Part shown: positions 26,901 to 35,328 of the stretch, in pieces
How the letters are laid out: each line of letters begins with the position of its first letter
Position numbering within the stretch: position 1 is the first letter of the stretch
Origin: Leptospira jelokensis
GTDB lineage: Bacteria > Spirochaetota > Leptospiria > Leptospirales > Leptospiraceae
Direction: 5' to 3'
DNA: 64,000 bases
Assembly: GCF_004769635.1 (NCBI RefSeq)
Contig: NZ_RQGH01000039.1
Location: 1 to 64,000 of the forward strand
Notes under the pieces: model-generated
What the model saw: the letters and a program-made list of their open reading frames with translations, nothing else
Told to the model about the DNA's origin: nothing
The model's database searches: none
Position numbers and translations under genes: made by a program

Positions 26901-29052
26901 ATGCGTAAAAATCGACTCTCGAAAAAACTTTGTCTTTGTTTAATACTAAGATCGTATAACTACCTGGATCTTTTGTGCGGTAATCGAAGCTAACACCATC
27001 TGCCTTTGAGACGAGTTTTTTCACTTCCATCACTTTTTTGGTGAGTTGGTTACTTCGAAAGAAAAACTTACCGATCCCTTGTGATAAAACAGAAGTCCAA
27101 TCGTTATAAATGATATAAGCTTTTAATTCAACTCCATTGACTGCCTTACCTTGTGTATCTACGGCGACAGCTGTGAACTGAAAAGGTTTGTCAAGGGATT
27201 GGTATCGATCCTTACACTTGAGGCCTACAGAAGTATCAGAAGGTTGGTAAGGAATGTTTGCCGATTTTGTTACAGATTTTCCGTCCACATCATACACAGA
27301 AGATTCTACAATGAGACTATATGGATCGGCGATTTCAATATCTTCGCCATCGGTAGAAAATTTTCGAGTTAATGATTCAATTGGGATATCAAGTTTATAA
27401 ATTCCTGATTTGTCTAAAACTCCTTCGGAACCAGAGATGTATTCGGAATTACCTTCGGAATACTCATCTTCATAATCATACCATGTATCAGAAAAATCAT
27501 AACTCGGATACTGTTCAAAGTGAAGGTATCGTTTCCGTTTTAAAACAGAGTAACTCACTTTGGCTCCACCCATTGGTGCGCCAAACATATACTTACCTTC
27601 TACCGTTCCCTTTACGTTTTGATTTTTTGTGGCAATTTTTGCAAGGGCTACATTCACCATAAAGTTAACTGGTCGAAACTCTTCTACTTGGAATGTATCA
27701 TACGTTACGGAATATGATTTACCAGGTACTAAAATGGAAACTGAGTAATGTCCAAGTGGTGCATCATTTGAAACAACAAAACTTGAATTCACACCGCCTT
27801 GTGAAGAGGTAGTACTTGCAACATTGGAAACATCTTTCCCTCTAGAATCTCGGATTTGGACATTCACTGTTTTGGAAGCATAGGGAACTAATGAACCATT
27901 TCTTCTATCGGTTAAAAAGGCTTTGATCTCAACACGATCACCTGGTCTGTACAACTTCCTATCAAAGTATATTTTACCTTTGATGTTCTCTTCCGAGCTA
28001 TAAGAAGAATAACCAGAGATATGTGTTTCATTAAAATGTAAAAATGCTTTGTCACCAGATTGGTCTTCTGCAATTAAAACAGAATATTCGATTAACTTCG
28101 AATTGGCGATGGATGGGACAGTACAATATCCATCTTGGTCAGTTTTACAACTTCCTTTTAAACTGCCTTTTACATACAAACTGATATTGGTATTGGAAAC
28201 AGGTTCTGCTTTGGAAAGTGTATTGATCCATACGTGAAGGTTATTCGGATCTTCTTTTGTTGTGATTCCTAAATTGGTGGACTGTAAAAAACGGTTTTCC
28301 GTTTTAAATACTTCTTTGTTGTCCTCATCAACAACGATGGTTCCTAATTCAAGTGCCAACCATCCTTTACTATTCGGTTTTGAACCAAAGTATTTGTCGA
28401 TGTCCATACCTTGGTTTCCATATGCATTTATTTTTTCCCCTGCTTTCCAAGTGGAATTTTTCCACTGGAGTTCGTTGGTATATCGATAGTATTTGTTTCC
28501 ATCTCTAGAAACTGCATTTACTAAAGTAGAAACAGTTAATTCCGCAGAACGTACTTTAAACTCAGGAACATTGTAAATCGATATTGGAAGGACTTTGTTG
28601 AGATTGGATTCAAAAATATTTTCGTGAGACAAATAAAACGAAGGTTTGCGAACCATCTTTGGTAATTTAAAACTAACTGGATTTTCCAAAAAACAGTCAT
28701 TAGTTGAATAAAACTTGGAAATAGTAATTTCATATTCGATGTTATCATCAAAATGCCAATTGTCCAAAGCGAATTCACGGCTGATAAATGAAGAATACCT
28801 TGTCCCTTGGTGTGACGGTTTGGGGCTAATGGAAACGGCGGCATCCAGTTCTTCAAACTCGGTATCTTCCGAAACAGAAATTTTATAATCCCATAAATTA
28901 TCGAGATACTTAAGACCGGTTGTATCTAATTTAACTTCGATTCGGCAATCACTGGGAAATAAGGTGCGTTTTACGGATTTAAAAATTCCTTTGACGGATT
29001 GACAGGAAACAAAGAAAAACAAAATCAAAAACCAAAGGAATATCTTACGCAT
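23977..29052 (-). CDS. Bacterial alpha-2-macroglobulin lipoprotein
   Basis: The 1691-residue protein has a signal peptide with lipobox VSC at about residue 17, so it is membrane-anchored in the periplasm. It has a chain of macroglobulin beta-domains (for example YFDRKLYRPGDRVEIKAF and YSVTYDTFQVEEFRP), the A2M family core AYWNPTVIADSSGEANLSF, and a thioester domain with Cys1193-Met-Glu-Gln in YFCMEQRTSAYL, matching the reactive CxEQ motif. The length is near that of E. coli YfhM. The family traps proteases by cleavage-triggered thioester coupling. It is first in an operon with pbpC and a sulfatase-fold enzyme. Confidence 0.95.
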   Translation of the reverse strand: MRKIFLWFLILFFFVSCQSVKGIFKSVKRTLFPSDCRIEVKLDTTGLKYLDNLWDYKISVSEDTEFEELDAAVSISPKPSHQGTRYSSFISREFALDNWHFDDNIEYEITISKFYSTNDCFLENPVSFKLPKMVRKPSFYLSHENIFESNLNKVLPISIYNVPEFKVRSAELTVSTLVNAVSRDGNKYYRYTNELQWKNSTWKAGEKINAYGNQGMDIDKYFGSKPNSKGWLALELGTIVVDEDNKEVFKTENRFLQSTNLGITTKEDPNNLHVWINTLSKAEPVSNTNISLYVKGSLKGSCKTDQDGYCTVPSIANSKLIEYSVLIAEDQSGDKAFLHFNETHISGYSSYSSEENIKGKIYFDRKLYRPGDRVEIKAFLTDRRNGSLVPYASKTVNVQIRDSRGKDVSNVASTTSSQGGVNSSFVVSNDAPLGHYSVSILVPGKSYSVTYDTFQVEEFRPVNFMVNVALAKIATKNQNVKGTVEGKYMFGAPMGGAKVSYSVLKRKRYLHFEQYPSYDFSDTWYDYEDEYSEGNSEYISGSEGVLDKSGIYKLDIPIESLTRKFSTDGEDIEIADPYSLIVESSVYDVDGKSVTKSANIPYQPSDTSVGLKCKDRYQSLDKPFQFTAVAVDTQGKAVNGVELKAYIIYNDWTSVLSQGIGKFFFRSNQLTKKVMEVKKLVSKADGVSFDYRTKDPGSYTILVLNKDKVFSRVDFYAYEKESYYTWDFRGDDSIELRSDKKEYKIGDKAKILIKSPLQNARVIVTVERDSVYFQKSFLMKGNSAPIEIPIENDYLPNVDVNVVLLSGRMPVPEGLSADDIREFNEQDLGAPKAKTGSVTLKVELGSKIAPVVVNTDKMEYQPREQVKLAIKTAPGAELTVSVADRGVLDLVGYSYQSPIQIFYQYWYNIIKTFELRSMIIKHYLYENKGDSPGGDYGEDSGGGFAAESESGARKDFRLTAYWNPTVIADSSGEANLSFTLPDNLTTFRVMVASSANGKYGVSNSEFLVKKNLVLQKTVARFIRVGDSLELGGSITNNTKINGKFRYKIESKFLPEEKGWQSIELSAGQTKEVLRTFQISETQFIKLKQNKPNEDIQLSYQVSVEPENESNFPNFKKADLSDSLIITLPIKEFDPITSVQFSGYTDSEFKTTIAFPKKDSMLLNKGSLDIRISGTALTALKNAFDFYESNPYFCMEQRTSAYLLSLSSGELLREFQYKAPAKDSYDFNQIEKLFLDEMSEFQTSEGSFRLWKSYSRSGYPYLTAYVASVMQIGKEKGKRSNASAFQTALKYLESYVKSPTETSVDSYQTLSLIYSVFSKENKDVSSLEKTLIDHFDELNPKSRGIFLIAFADKNKIDSYQSNPTFKKLYEDFISYIQYDKELFIVKPMKKNPNENYYYSYYNTSSVLGNYLRLMLRVDSKNPKMVQLVKAIMMDQYKSYWADSHSVGTIALALSEYRNRFEATTSETEGQVVFGEKTIIDESFSPTSDSIYKEEITFDRLFDGKDVSGRPIFFKRTSSEGRLYFQTRLAYVPVKDTTQQRFNGLEIKKTMYRIDGRDSDGNPILKEVSNLQRGSTYLIKVKVMSQKDQAFVLVVDPLPSNTEIVNTSFLTEKQSDAEDTEVSESESYYGQYTEYRDDRVIFSDDYLGKGETEYKYIIRPVAKGNAVMPASKTFLMYHPQFFGNTSSVRVKVE

Positions 29053-29198
29053 ACAAACTCCAAGTACCGAATGTCATCTGTTCTACGATTGAGGCTTGGA
29101 TTTGCCAAGTCTTTCCTGAATGAATTGGATTTTCTTTCCAATTTTTTTTAGTACCATCCTGTTTTTCGCTATGCTTTCACGAATTGGGAAAAGGATGA

Positions 29199-29642
29199 AT
29201 GACAATGTCCCTTTTCTTTTATAAAAAACAATTTTTACAATTGCAAGCCCCCGAGGGGGAACCTACTGGCAACTACCAGATCTCTTGGCTTGGACCAAAA
29301 TGGTTCCAATGGTTAGCCAAAACAGGATTACAATTCCTTCACTTTCGCCATTGGTGGGGCAAATCATTCCAAGGCAAAATGGTTGCGATCAATTTGTTCC
29401 AAAATCCAAAGGACTTGTCATTTTATGAAAAATACAATATGCATTTGAGTTTTGAAACTTCAAGTTTAGATGGAAAACCTTCATTATTTTTACGTTACAC
29501 AAAAGAAGCACCCTTCCCTTGGCCATATTTTGTAGATGAATTTAGAGTTTTGGGTGATGGGGAACTTTTGGGATTGAGTTATCCAAAATTTGCCCCGTTT
29601 TTAGGCCTTCCTTTTCTGATTCGAAAACAAGAATCCAAATAA
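29199..29642 (+). CDS. Conserved hypothetical protein
   Basis: The 147-residue product has no signal peptide and no membrane segment that I can see. It is rich in Trp, Phe and Pro (WLGPKWFQWLAKTGLQFL, FPWPYFVDEFRVL). It ends in DGELLGLSYPKFAPFLGLPFLIRK. I do not recognise the family. The ATG is well placed after AAAAGG. It is divergent from the A2M operon (146-base gap) and ends 42 bases before the hybrid kinase on the same strand, so it may share its transcript. Confidence 0.6.
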   Translation: MTMSLFFYKKQFLQLQAPEGEPTGNYQISWLGPKWFQWLAKTGLQFLHFRHWWGKSFQGKMVAINLFQNPKDLSFYEKYNMHLSFETSSLDGKPSLFLRYTKEAPFPWPYFVDEFRVLGDGELLGLSYPKFAPFLGLPFLIRKQESK

Positions 29643-29684
29643 TTTCAGGACCTTTCCGAGAGATTTCTTTCGTCGAATTGGTTT

Positions 29685-32060
29685 ATGACCCAATCCAATT
29701 CCCTTGAAATCCAAATCCTGTCCGATTTCGAGGAAGTTGTTTTCTCAATTGGATACCCAAAATTAAACATCTTATATACGAGTCCATCCATCAAATCCCT
29801 GACTGGATATGAGAGCTCCTTCTTTACAAAAAATACAAACTCTTGGCAAAACATTATTTTTAATGAAGATAGAAACTTACTCAAACATGCGTTAAAGTCT
29901 TTAACCAAAACACAAAAGTTCAGACTTCGGTTTAGGATCGAAACAAATGATAAAATTATAAAATATATCGAATGCCGAGGTAGGCTCATTCAAAACCCAA
30001 CGGATCAAAGTTATCGGATTGATGGAATTGTAAATGATATATCAGACCTACTCCCACTGCAAAGTTTATTCCGGGATGAATCACTAGACTTCAAACACTT
30101 GTTAATCGAAAATAATATGATTTTTAATGGTTCACAAGATTCCATGTTCCTGATTGAAGTGATGGATTCTGGAGATTTTGTGATCCGTAGGATCAACCAA
30201 GCCTATGAAAGGTCTACTGGGATCACCCAATCCATGGTCCAAGGAAAAACTCCTTTACAACTTTTGGGAGAAGAACTTGGGATTGTTGTCGTCGATAATT
30301 TCAAGAAAGCAATTGATGCAAAAAAAACGATCTCGTATGAAGAAAGTTTTGCGATGCCTGCAGGGACCAAAATTTGGATCACCGAACTTACCCCCATCGA
30401 AATTGAAGGTAAATTTAAATACATTGTTGGAGCAAGTAAAGACATCACCGAACAAAAAGCAGCTGAAAATGCATTAAAAGAATACAATGAAAGGTATTCT
30501 TTGATATTGGAAGCAAGTTCGGATGGTTGGTTTGATTGGGATCTTGTGAACAATACTGTTATCTATTCTAGACGATGGTGGTTGGAATTTGGCAATGATG
30601 AGAAACCTGAAAATGTTCCCATTGGGTATTGGAAAAGTTTAATCCATCCCGATGACGCAGATTGGGTTAGTGAATTTTTAGAAAATATTTTAGCCTCACA
30701 AAGAGAAACTTTTGAATTCACATTCCAAATGAAAAAAAGAAAAGGGAATTACGCACACGTATTATCAAAATGTTACATCCAAAGTGACAATTTAGGCAAC
30801 AAAATACGAATGTTAGGTTCCAATACAGATTTAACAGAAACCAAAAAAATTGAATATACGTTACGCCACGCCAAAGAACTGGCAGAAGCTGCAAATATCG
30901 CAAAAGGCAATTTTTTAGCAAACATGAGTCACGAAATCCGGACTCCATTAAATGGAATCATTGGATTCACTGAACTTTTATTAAACTCTCCCTTGGAAGA
31001 AGAACAAAAAGAATATCTTAAGAATATTTCTCTTTCCGGAAAAAGTTTATTAGAACTCGTAAACCAAATTTTGGATTTTTCAAAAATTGATTCCGGCAAA
31101 TTTGAATTGGAGTATGTGAACACAAATCTAAAGGATTTAGTGGTATCTACCTTCAATCTCTTTCAAGTTTCAGCAAGCGCCAAAGGAATTCGTTTAGAAC
31201 TTTTTTTAGATCCCAAGTTACCAAACTTTGTGTCACTGGACCCTCTTCGCACAAGACAAATCCTTTCCAATCTTATAGGGAACGCGGTCAAATTCACCCA
31301 CGAAGGATCGGTAAAAATTTCAATTCACCAATTGGAACAAAAGGAAGGGATGGTTACCATTTCATTTGAAGTGGCTGACACAGGGATAGGGATTGATACA
31401 AAAGTTCGATCTAAATTATTTGATAGTTTTTCACAAGCAGACACATCGATCACTCGTAAGTATGGTGGAACAGGACTTGGCCTAACCATCACTAACGAAC
31501 TTCTATTGAAAATGAATTCTAAATTAAATATTGAAAGTGAATTAGGTGTTGGTAGTTTATTTAGTTTTATTTTAACACTCGATATCAAATCTTCAGGCGA
31601 AAGCATTTCCTCAATCTTTGAGGATAAACCATCCCAAGTAATCGAATCCAATTTTAAACAAATTCCAGAATTCCAACATGACATTTTGATTGTGGAAGAT
31701 AATGATCTGAATCGAAAACTTTTAGCGAAACTATTACAAAAAAAATATCCTAATTCCAAACTTCGTTTTGCGATCGACGGAGTGGAAGCACTAGCTCAAT
31801 TCCAAACAAAAAAACCAGATTTAATCATCATGGATTTACAAATGCCAATTATGGATGGTTATACAGCAGCGATCGAAATTAGAAAATTAGAGTTAAATCC
31901 AAATAAAAAAACACCAATTGTTGCATTAACAGCTGGTGCCTATTATTCAGTGAAAGATTCGGCTTTGGAATCGGGAATGGATGATTTTTTAACCAAACCG
32001 ATTTCCGCCACCTATCTTTATGAAACTGTCGAAAAATGGCTTTCTTTAAGCCGCATGTAA
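29685..32060 (+). CDS. Hybrid sensor histidine kinase with PAS domains and receiver
   Basis: The 791-residue cytosolic protein has three PAS-like domains: about 9-125, about 145-262 (ending GASKDITEQKAAE) and about 270-385 (PAS_3-like, WDLVNNTV...LGSNTDLTETKK). The HisKA domain has phospho-acceptor His416 in MSHEIRTPLNG. The ATPase domain has NAVKFT, DTGIGI and KYGGTGLGL. A C-terminal receiver has phospho-acceptor Asp717 in IIMDLQMPIMDGY and TKPI. There is no membrane segment, so it senses an internal cue. No output-regulator gene is adjacent. Its end overlaps the convergent ahpF by 15 bases. Confidence 0.93.
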   Translation: MTQSNSLEIQILSDFEEVVFSIGYPKLNILYTSPSIKSLTGYESSFFTKNTNSWQNIIFNEDRNLLKHALKSLTKTQKFRLRFRIETNDKIIKYIECRGRLIQNPTDQSYRIDGIVNDISDLLPLQSLFRDESLDFKHLLIENNMIFNGSQDSMFLIEVMDSGDFVIRRINQAYERSTGITQSMVQGKTPLQLLGEELGIVVVDNFKKAIDAKKTISYEESFAMPAGTKIWITELTPIEIEGKFKYIVGASKDITEQKAAENALKEYNERYSLILEASSDGWFDWDLVNNTVIYSRRWWLEFGNDEKPENVPIGYWKSLIHPDDADWVSEFLENILASQRETFEFTFQMKKRKGNYAHVLSKCYIQSDNLGNKIRMLGSNTDLTETKKIEYTLRHAKELAEAANIAKGNFLANMSHEIRTPLNGIIGFTELLLNSPLEEEQKEYLKNISLSGKSLLELVNQILDFSKIDSGKFELEYVNTNLKDLVVSTFNLFQVSASAKGIRLELFLDPKLPNFVSLDPLRTRQILSNLIGNAVKFTHEGSVKISIHQLEQKEGMVTISFEVADTGIGIDTKVRSKLFDSFSQADTSITRKYGGTGLGLTITNELLLKMNSKLNIESELGVGSLFSFILTLDIKSSGESISSIFEDKPSQVIESNFKQIPEFQHDILIVEDNDLNRKLLAKLLQKKYPNSKLRFAIDGVEALAQFQTKKPDLIIMDLQMPIMDGYTAAIEIRKLELNPNKKTPIVALTAGAYYSVKDSALESGMDDFLTKPISATYLYETVEKWLSLSRM

Positions 32061-33602
32061 CAAGTATTCAAAAGCACTAATGGCTGCTTTTGCACCTTCT
32101 CCCATGGCGATGATGATTTGTTTGTAAGGTGTGTTTGTCACATCTCCACAAGCAAAAATTCCATCGACATTGGTTTTACATTTTTCATCGACCAAAATTT
32201 CCCCAAATCGATTTGTTGCTACAAGATCTTTCACAAAACCACTGTTTGGTACTAGACCAATTTGAACAAAAACTCCATCTAATGGAATGGTTGCAGTTGT
32301 TTCAGTAGAACGATCTTTGTAGGTCAAACCTGTTACTTTGTCGTCACCGGTTTGGATTTCGGTTGTTTGGGCTTTCACCAATGTTCTAATATTGGGTGAA
32401 TTTGCCACTTTGTCGAGTAATACTTTGTCAGCATTCAATTTGTCACCAAACTCCACCAAGGTGACAGATTTTACAATGCCACTAAGGTCGAGTGCCGCCT
32501 CAACTCCCGAGTTTCCACCACCAATCACAGCCACATCCTTGTCTTTGAAAAAAGGACCATCACAGTGAGGGCAATAGGCCACACCTTTACCAACAAATTC
32601 TTTTTCCCCTGGAACATTGAGTTCTCTCCATTTTGCACCAGTAGAAAGGATCACTGTTTTGGAATGAATTTTTTCACCAGTGTTTAGATGGATGACCTTT
32701 GTTTGACCAGGTTCAATTTTTTGAACACGCACATTTTCTTTCTTTTTGATTTGGTTTTTTTCAAGTTGGTCTGCCAACACATGAGTTAACTCCGGTCCAG
32801 TGGTATAAGGAACAGAAATGATATTCTCAATTCCTAATGTATCCTTCACTTGTCCACCCAATCGATCTGCAATGACTAAAGTTTTTAAACCCTTTCTCGC
32901 AGAGTAAACCGCGGCAGTCACACCAGAAGGCCCTCCACCAATGACGGTTACGTCGTACACATCATTCGGATCCATCACCTCTGCTTTTTCTTCTTCGACC
33001 GGAAGGGAATACAATTCCAAGAGTTTGTCAAAGATTACCGAAGCTTCCGCTTTCCCACTTAAAAAACGTTCCCCATTCAAATATACGGCTGGAACTCCCT
33101 GAATGTTTTTCTCTTTTACTAATTCCGGATACATAGCACCATCAATCATATTATGGGATATTGATGGATTCACAAGAGCAAAACTGTTTAAGGTTTGTAC
33201 GACCTCTGGACAATTATGGCAATCCAAAGAGATAAATGTTTCAAACCGAAATTCACCGTTTAACTTAGATACGGCGTTTAACATCCCTTCTTCTAATTTG
33301 ATTGGATTTCCACCTGATTGTAAAATAGCCAGTATAAAGGATGTAAATTCATGTCCCATCGGAATTCCTGAGAAATGAATCCCAGTTGGATTTCCATTAG
33401 ATTCTATTGAAAACCGGAGTCCATCTGACAAATCATTTGAATCTTCGAGTGTGATGAGTGAACTCAAAGACTCTACGTCTTTTAAAAAATTAACAAGTTC
33501 TTCTCTCTTTTCATGTTCACCTGAATACAAACGAATGGTGATTGGCTTTTGGATCCGATCGAAATATTGTTTTACTTGTTCTTTTGTTGATTCATCTAAC
33601 AT
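32046..33602 (-). CDS. ahpF: Alkyl hydroperoxide reductase subunit F
   Basis: The 518-residue flavoprotein passes electrons from NAD(P)H to AhpC. The N-terminal tandem thioredoxin-like domain has the redox pair Cys128/Cys131 (CHNC). The thioredoxin-reductase part follows, with the FAD motif [17 protein letters not shown], the active-site CPHC in [10 protein letters not shown], the NAD(P)H motif [10 protein letters not shown] and [15 protein letters not shown]. The length equals that of other AhpF proteins. AGGAGG lies 5 bases before the ATG. It follows ahpC by 44 bases, with a strong hairpin in between, so the two are probably co-transcribed at different levels. Confidence 0.96.
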   Translation of the reverse strand: MLDESTKEQVKQYFDRIQKPITIRLYSGEHEKREELVNFLKDVESLSSLITLEDSNDLSDGLRFSIESNGNPTGIHFSGIPMGHEFTSFILAILQSGGNPIKLEEGMLNAVSKLNGEFRFETFISLDCHNCPEVVQTLNSFALVNPSISHNMIDGAMYPELVKEKNIQGVPAVYLNGERFLSGKAEASVIFDKLLELYSLPVEEEKAEVMDPNDVYDVTVIGGGPSGVTAAVYSARKGLKTLVIADRLGGQVKDTLGIENIISVPYTTGPELTHVLADQLEKNQIKKKENVRVQKIEPGQTKVIHLNTGEKIHSKTVILSTGAKWRELNVPGEKEFVGKGVAYCPHCDGPFFKDKDVAVIGGGNSGVEAALDLSGIVKSVTLVEFGDKLNADKVLLDKVANSPNIRTLVKAQTTEIQTGDDKVTGLTYKDRSTETTATIPLDGVFVQIGLVPNSGFVKDLVATNRFGEILVDEKCKTNVDGIFACGDVTNTPYKQIIIAMGEGAKAAISAFEYLLHAA

Positions 33603-33617
33603 AACTTCCTCCTGATT

Positions 33618-33640
33618 TTAGGCGGGCAATGCCCGCCTAA
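33618..33640 (-). promoter_or_regulatory. Intercistronic hairpin between ahpC and ahpF
   Basis: TTAGGCGGGC and GCCCGCCTAA form a perfect, GC-rich 10-bp stem with a 3-base loop. It lies between the ahpC stop and the ahpF ribosome-binding site. There is no T-run after it on the minus strand, so it is more likely an mRNA-stability or partial attenuation element than a full terminator. Confidence 0.65.
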
Positions 33641-33646
33641 TTTTGT

Positions 33647-34210
33647 TTAGATTTTACCTACCAAGTCAAGACCAGGTTTCAATGTTGTATTACCTGGTTT
33701 CCATTTTGCAGGGCATACTTCACCGTCGTTGTTCGCAACATACTGAGCTGCTTGTACCTTTCTGACTAATTCTTCTGCAGATCTTCCGATTCCCAAATCA
33801 TGGATTTCAGCAGTTTTGATCACTCCTTCAGGATTTACAACGAAGGTTCCACGAAGCGCTTGGCCATCGTCTTCGATCATCACACCAAATCCTCTTGTGA
33901 TTTTGCCGGATGCATCCCCAAGCATTGGGAATTTGATTTTTTTAATGGTGTCACTTGCTTCGTGCCATGCTTTGTGAACAAAATGTGTGTCAGTAGATAC
34001 GGAATATACTTCCACTCCCATTTTTTGTAATTCTTCGTAATGATCTGCAACATCCCCAAGTTCTGTTGGGCAAACAAAGGTAAAGTCAGCAGGGTAAAAA
34101 ACAAAAACAGACCACTTTCCGAGAACGTCTTTTTTGCTGATTTTTTTAAAAGCACCGTTATGGAAAGCTTCTGTAGTGAAGTCTGGAATTTGTGTGTTGA
34201 TATTGGACAT
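33647..34210 (-). CDS. ahpC: Peroxiredoxin, alkyl hydroperoxide reductase subunit C
   Basis: The 187-residue typical two-Cys peroxiredoxin reduces H2O2, organic peroxides and peroxynitrite. The peroxidatic Cys47 lies in FTFVCPTE and the resolving Cys166 in GEVCPAKW. GGLG-type and YF-containing regions are replaced here by QALRGTFVVNPEG and a C-terminal LVGKI. Its reductant is AhpF, encoded next. AGGAGG precedes the ATG. A promoter with TTTACA and TATATT boxes 17 bases apart lies upstream (34239-34267), next to a dyad that fits an OxyR site. Confidence 0.97.
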   Translation of the reverse strand: MSNINTQIPDFTTEAFHNGAFKKISKKDVLGKWSVFVFYPADFTFVCPTELGDVADHYEELQKMGVEVYSVSTDTHFVHKAWHEASDTIKKIKFPMLGDASGKITRGFGVMIEDDGQALRGTFVVNPEGVIKTAEIHDLGIGRSAEELVRKVQAAQYVANNDGEVCPAKWKPGNTTLKPGLDLVGKI

Positions 34211-34238
34211 TGAATATCCTCCTTTTCTTGTTAAGAAG

Positions 34239-34267
34239 AATATAGTCCATTTTGAATCATTTGTAAA
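34239..34267 (-). promoter_or_regulatory. Probable ahpC promoter
   Basis: On the minus strand a TTTACA -35 box (34262-34267) and a TATATT -10 box (34239-34244) are 17 bases apart, 29 bases before the ahpC start. Read by eye, not scored. Confidence 0.55.
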
Positions 34268-34274
34268 ATAAATG

Positions 34275-34296
34275 TTATAAATGCTGTGATTTATAA
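34275..34296. promoter_or_regulatory. Candidate OxyR-binding dyad upstream of ahpC
   Basis: TTATAAA and TTTATAA are perfect inverted repeats separated by 8 bases, ending 8 bases upstream of the -35 box. The position suits a LysR-type activator, and oxyR is the adjacent gene. It does not match the full E. coli OxyR consensus. Confidence 0.45.
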
Positions 34297-34320
34297 AAGC
34301 TATGAAGGTTGTCTTTTGGG

Positions 34321-35238
34321 TTAATCTTGGGCGATTGACACTCCGATGACTTTGAATTTCTCCTTTTTATGGTATTCCTTTGGGATCACAGAAAGGATAA
34401 GATTTGTAAGTTTGTTTAGAATTTTTGTTTTATAAAATCCCTTCTTATAAACCAAACTAATTTCTCTTGCGGGTTCTGGTGTTTGGAAAGGAACAATTCT
34501 GTCGGAAACTTTGTCCACAGCAAGTTTTGGTAATAAGGTCACTCCAATCCCCATGTCTACCATTCGTTTCAATGTTTCCACACTACCACTTTCGATTTTT
34601 GCCAAAGCGTTTCGGTTACAAATTTTTAAGGACTGGTGGCGAAAACAATGTTCTTCACCCAAAACTAATAATGGGTATTTTTCAATGTGTTTCATGGAGA
34701 CAGATGCAGACTTTTCTTTTGCATCTTTTGGATAGTACACAACGAATGGCTCATAGTATAATTGATGTTCAACGATGTTTGGGATTTTCAGTGGTGTGGC
34801 AAGGATTCCCAAATCAATTTCTTCAGACTCTAGTTTTTCAATGATAGTGAGTGTTGGCAGTTCTGAGATTCTAAAATTGACCTTTGGGAATTCTGTTTGT
34901 AATTTTTTGTAAATAGAAGGGATCAAATAATTACTGACTGTTGGTATGATTCCTAAGGATATATTTCCAGCAGGTTCATCTTTCCATTGTCCGGCAATTT
35001 CAAAAAGTTTATCTGCTTCTTTGAGTGTGGACTTAGCCTGTTCCACAACTTCTTTGCCAAGTTTTGTTGTAATGATGGGATTTTTTTTGCGATCAAATAA
35101 ATCAAACCCCAATTCCTGTTCTACTTTTTGAATTTGTAAACTTAAAGTCGGTTGTGCAACTAAACAATGTTCGGCGGCCTTTGCAAAACTCTTAAATTGA
35201 TCCAATGCGACTATATATCGAAGCTGTGTAATCGTCAT
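34321..35238 (-). CDS. oxyR: LysR-type peroxide sensor OxyR
   Basis: The 305-residue regulator has an N-terminal winged helix-turn-helix (ITQLRYIVALDQFKSFAKAAEHCLVAQPTLSLQIQKVE). The effector domain has Cys198 and Cys207 with exactly 8 residues between them (CFRHQSLKIC). This is the same spacing as the redox pair C199-C208 of E. coli OxyR, so the OxyR identity is well supported. H2O2 is expected to form the disulfide and activate ahpC and ahpF, which lie directly downstream on the same strand after a 110-base gap with its own promoter. It is divergent from the SpoIIE phosphatase gene (90-base gap). Confidence 0.93.
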   Translation of the reverse strand: MTITQLRYIVALDQFKSFAKAAEHCLVAQPTLSLQIQKVEQELGFDLFDRKKNPIITTKLGKEVVEQAKSTLKEADKLFEIAGQWKDEPAGNISLGIIPTVSNYLIPSIYKKLQTEFPKVNFRISELPTLTIIEKLESEEIDLGILATPLKIPNIVEHQLYYEPFVVYYPKDAKEKSASVSMKHIEKYPLLVLGEEHCFRHQSLKICNRNALAKIESGSVETLKRMVDMGIGVTLLPKLAVDKVSDRIVPFQTPEPAREISLVYKKGFYKTKILNKLTNLILSVIPKEYHKKEKFKVIGVSIAQD

Positions 35239-35328
35239 AATTTTTCCTTAAAAATTTCGACAGGGACTGGGACAGTTGGAAAACTCGCTTGCGTTCTCTT
35301 CTGACTTCGCTAAGTTTAGTGGATAGCG

